Positions 35,491 through 37,280 of a stretch of 37,280 nt of DNA are shown here, piece after piece (the stretch's first letter is position 1; the number at the start of each line of letters is the position of its first letter). The notes under the pieces are model-generated. The model searched no databases. It was not told the DNA's origin and saw nothing but the letters and a program-made list of their open reading frames with translations. The DNA is from Bacteroidetes bacterium HGW-Bacteroidetes-2 (GTDB taxonomy: Bacteria > Bacteroidota > Bacteroidia > Flavobacteriales > Flavobacteriaceae), in the NCBI GenBank assembly GCA_002842575.1, contig PHDJ01000025.1, positions 1 through 37,280 on the forward strand, read 5' to 3'. Both the position numbers and the translations under genes were made by a program.

Positions 35491-36345
35491 ATGATAAAAG
35501 GAACTCTTATTCCAATAGGTGGAAATGAAGACAAAGGATTTCATGTTGCCGAACGTTTCCGATTAGATTTTGTTAGCGAAGGTATTTTATCCCATGTTGT
35601 TTCAGAAAGTGGTGGGCCAAATGCTCGTATTATAGTGGTTACTACCGCTTCTAGTATTCCTAAAGAAGTAGGTCAAAATTACATAGATGCCTTTGAAAAA
35701 TTAGGTTGTACAAATGTGCAGCCTGTTTTTATTAGTTCTAAAGAGGATGCAAATCAAGAAGCTATTTTACAACTATTAAAAGATGCCGATTGTGTTATGT
35801 TTTCTGGTGGAAACCAATCTAAAATTACATCTAGAATTAGAAACACAGCTTTTCATAAACTTTTATTGCAACGGTATCAAAAAGAAAGTTTTGTAATTGC
35901 CGGCACCAGTGCCGGAGCGATGTGCATGTCTGCTGAGATGATTTCAGGAGGAAGCAGTAAAGAATCTTTTGTAAAAGGAAGCGTGAGTATGCGAAAAGGA
36001 ATGAACCTCATCGCCGAGATGATTATTGATACTCATTTTATTCAAAGAGGTCGTTTTGGTAGAATTGCAGAAGCTGTAGCCAGATTTCCAAACCGAATTG
36101 GAATAGGTCTTGCCGAAGATACTGGGCTAATTATTAAAGAAGGTCATTTATGTAATGTTGTAGGCTCAGGGATGGTTATTGTTTTTGATCCCGGAAAACT
36201 TATCCATAACAACATAGCAATCTTAAAAGACGGAACGCCATTAACTATGACAAACCTGATAACCCATGTGCTTTCTGCCGGCGACTGTTATGATATTTCA
36301 AACAGAATTGTGGATGTGCTGCCGGCTGTGAAGAGTTTGTTGTAG
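35491..36345 (+). CDS. cphB: Cyanophycinase CphB
   Basis: 284 residues of the S51 serine peptidase family. The opening is GTLIPIGGNEDKGFHV; GGNQSKITSRIR lies near 112; the nucleophile Ser140 sits in AGTSAGAMCMS; FIQRGRFGRIAEAVARFP and GIGLAEDTGLII follow. Cyanophycinase cuts cyanophycin into beta-Asp-Arg dipeptides. It is transcribed away from cphA from a near-perfect promoter, so polymer synthesis and degradation genes are adjacent but could be controlled separately. No signal peptide, in keeping with intracellular polymer use. No terminator is evident after the stop; the following 149 bases show nothing recognisable. Confidence 0.94.
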   Translation: MIKGTLIPIGGNEDKGFHVAERFRLDFVSEGILSHVVSESGGPNARIIVVTTASSIPKEVGQNYIDAFEKLGCTNVQPVFISSKEDANQEAILQLLKDADCVMFSGGNQSKITSRIRNTAFHKLLLQRYQKESFVIAGTSAGAMCMSAEMISGGSSKESFVKGSVSMRKGMNLIAEMIIDTHFIQRGRFGRIAEAVARFPNRIGIGLAEDTGLIIKEGHLCNVVGSGMVIVFDPGKLIHNNIAILKDGTPLTMTNLITHVLSAGDCYDISNRIVDVLPAVKSLL

Positions 36346-36494
36346 AATTTAATTATCGAAAATTGCCTACAATCTACTCAGCAAAAGGTCATTGGTTATA
36401 TGGCGTAGAATTGTCCATTAGCTAGTAATCAAAGTATTATTTATTTCGCATTATTTTCATTTTGATTCAAATTTTAAATGGTTACACGACTTTC

Positions 36495-36689
36495 TCAAAT
36501 GGTAGTTATGGTCTTGACTTGCTTTTCTTCAAGCCAATCTGCCATCATAAAAAGGTCTTCATTAAAAACTCCATACTCCCTGACATCTTGTTCAGACTGT
36601 CCTACAGCCACCCAATGGGAACGGCTTCCCACATCAATACCCGCAGCTTGGGCATGGATGGTTTCCATTGAAATTACATCATTTTCCAT
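36495..36689 (-). pseudogene. Truncated IS110-family transposase (N-terminal remnant)
   Basis: The 64-codon frame begins MENDVISMETIHAQAAGIDV with GIDVGSRSHWVAVG (Asp19), the first catalytic acidic motif of the IS110 DEDD recombinases, and continues through DLFMMADWLEEKQVKTI. It stops at the point where family members continue with a MESTG-type motif: past the TGA the same frame reads ESRVTI before a further stop, so the gene is both truncated and decayed. Full-length IS110 transposases are about 300-400 residues and end in a serine-containing domain, which is absent. No active transposase can be made from this copy. Confidence 0.8.
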
Positions 36690-36880
36690 AGTGTTTATGA
36701 ATTAAAAAATGCTCTAAGTAGATGTGCTTTTGGCAGAGTAAATATTCTGACGGGGTTTCACCAAAGGCGAACCGCCATTGAAGTCATCGCAAACATCTCA
36801 ACCAGGATTGCGCCCGTTCTTTTATGCAACAGTTTAAAAATTGGCCTTGCAAAGAGCTAAACAAGTTTACGAAATTATTA
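36690..36880 (-). mobile_element. Probable 5' non-coding end of the IS110 remnant (possible bridge-RNA region)
   Basis: About 190 bases upstream of the transposase remnant hold no gene but contain compact hairpins (GGCG-AAC-CGCC at 36766-36776 and GGT-TTC-ACC at 36754-36762). In IS110-group elements the non-coding left end before the transposase gene encodes the bridge RNA that guides target and donor choice. The position and strand fit; the exact element end and the RNA fold are not established from sequence alone. Confidence 0.35.
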
Positions 36881-36883
36881 GAT

Positions 36884-36947
36884 ATCCTCCGCCAACGTTA
36901 GCGGGAGAAGTCAATGCTTCGGAATAGGGAGGATTGTTGCCAACGTT
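36884..36947. repeat. Palindrome cluster with a repeated GCCAACGTT
   Basis: ATCCTCC (36884-36890) pairs with GGAGGAT (36928-36934) and encloses CCGC...GCGG (36889-36904) and GAAG...CTTC stems. GCCAACGTT occurs at 36891-36899 and again at 36939-36947. The region is non-coding and looks strongly structured. Confidence 0.6.
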
Positions 36948-36953
36948 TCTCAG

Positions 36954-37059
36954 CTATACGCAGGCAGGGATTTTAACCACTGAACTTCCTACGAAGAACT
37001 GAACTTCAAATTTACTACTTTCCTGTCCTACGAAGCACGAAACCCCTGCTTGCGTATAG
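36954..37059. repeat. Foldback element with 16-bp inverted repeats
   Basis: CTATACGCAGGCAGGG (36954-36969) and CCCTGCTTGCGTATAG (37044-37059) are inverted copies with 15 of 16 matches. The 74-base interior contains CCTACGAA twice (within ACTTCCTACGAAGAAC and TGTCCTACGAAGCACG) and further small stems. It resembles a MITE-like or cassette-type palindrome; no target-site duplication was recognised. Confidence 0.65.
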
Positions 37060-37183
37060 GTGATGTTACCACCTGTGCTTCCTCGTCTGCTGTAGTTTGT
37101 CTGTCTATTTGTTGTTGTGATTTTCATTGTCTTTTGTCGTGCGGTGGGGCATTTTTTAAAATTTCTTTTTCTCTTGGGTTGGT

Positions 37184-37251
37184 TTTGCAAGCTCTTTGAC
37201 AAAGCTTGGTTGCAGTGTTGGCTCGTGCGGCTTTGGCAATGTGCTTGCAAA
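37184..37251. repeat. Nested inverted repeat near the right edge
   Basis: TTTGCAAGC (37184-37192) and GCTTGCAAA (37243-37251) are exact complements; inside lie CTTTG/CAAAG and CAAAGC/GCTTTG stems and TTGC/GCAA. The block is non-coding, richer in G/C than its surroundings, and probably continues past the window. Confidence 0.5.
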
Positions 37252-37280
37252 TAGCGTGGGATTATACTTTAATTCCAAAC

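Noticed and set aside
36884-37059. Integron attC site
   Set aside because: The region is palindromic, but I could not fit the RYYYAAC and GTTRRRY core sites on either strand, and no integrase or cassette array is visible.
36954-37250. 98-codon open frame on the minus strand
   Set aside because: It runs through the inverted arms of the foldback and the right-edge palindrome, is full of Gln/Ser/Thr/Lys without any domain, and is best explained as open by chance in structured non-coding DNA.
1-37280. CRISPR array, prophage, restriction or toxin-antitoxin system
   Set aside because: I looked for regularly spaced repeats and for recognisable nuclease, methylase, integrase, portal or capsid proteins and saw none.

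Overview
The window looks like chromosomal DNA of a low-GC member of the Bacteroidota, almost certainly a flavobacterium (Flavobacteriaceae-like; I cannot fix the genus). Signs of this are the gliding/type IX secretion gene sprA, an alternative complex III plus aa3 oxidase operon, the rimP-nusA-infB arrangement, absence of clear Shine-Dalgarno sequences, and repeated matches to the Bacteroidota -7 promoter element TAnnTTTG a short distance before start codons. By eye, 1-36345 is ordinary dense core genome and 36345-37280 is a different, gene-poor, palindrome-rich accessory patch.

Layout. (1) 1-6240, minus strand: ruvB-queG-maeB, then ruvA-sprA (sprA runs off the left edge). (2) 6577-18208, minus strand: one respiratory operon actA-actB-actC-actD-actE-actF-coxB-coxA, closed by a strong terminator at 6523-6559. 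The actA product carries six CxxCH haem sites and ActE one; ActB carries the Fe-S ferredoxin domain; ActC and ActF are quinol-interacting membrane subunits; CoxB/CoxA form the CuA/haem-copper oxidase core, so quinol-to-oxygen electron transfer is encoded as a unit (subunit III is not here). (3) 18549-18944: a small exported SPOR-domain protein, convergent with (4) rimP-nusA-infB (23684-19123), whose leader holds a perfect intrinsic-terminator hairpin. (5) 23841-24966: a tandem universal stress protein, then a tRNA-Gln with a damaged copy of its 3' end 117 bp away. (6) 25129-29124: a large GT117/DUF2723 membrane glycosyltransferase followed after 3 bp by a NodB-type polysaccharide deacetylase. 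(7) 29121-32462, minus: a thioredoxin-fold protein lacking both active-site cysteines, a secreted surface/tail-fibre-like protein whose signal peptide has no normal start codon, and a membrane metallophosphoesterase. (8) 32752-36345: divergent cyanophycin synthetase and cyanophycinase genes, i.e. both synthesis and first-step breakdown of the nitrogen-storage polymer cyanophycin. (9) 36345-37280: a truncated IS110-family transposase with its 5' non-coding end, followed by several nested inverted repeats. 36346-36494 holds nothing I can identify.

I did not find a complete new defence or mobile system. The best leads are the terminator-like hairpin in the rimP-nusA-infB leader, the IS110 remnant with adjoining foldback repeats, the tRNA-Gln 3'-end duplication, and the cysteine-free thioredoxin.
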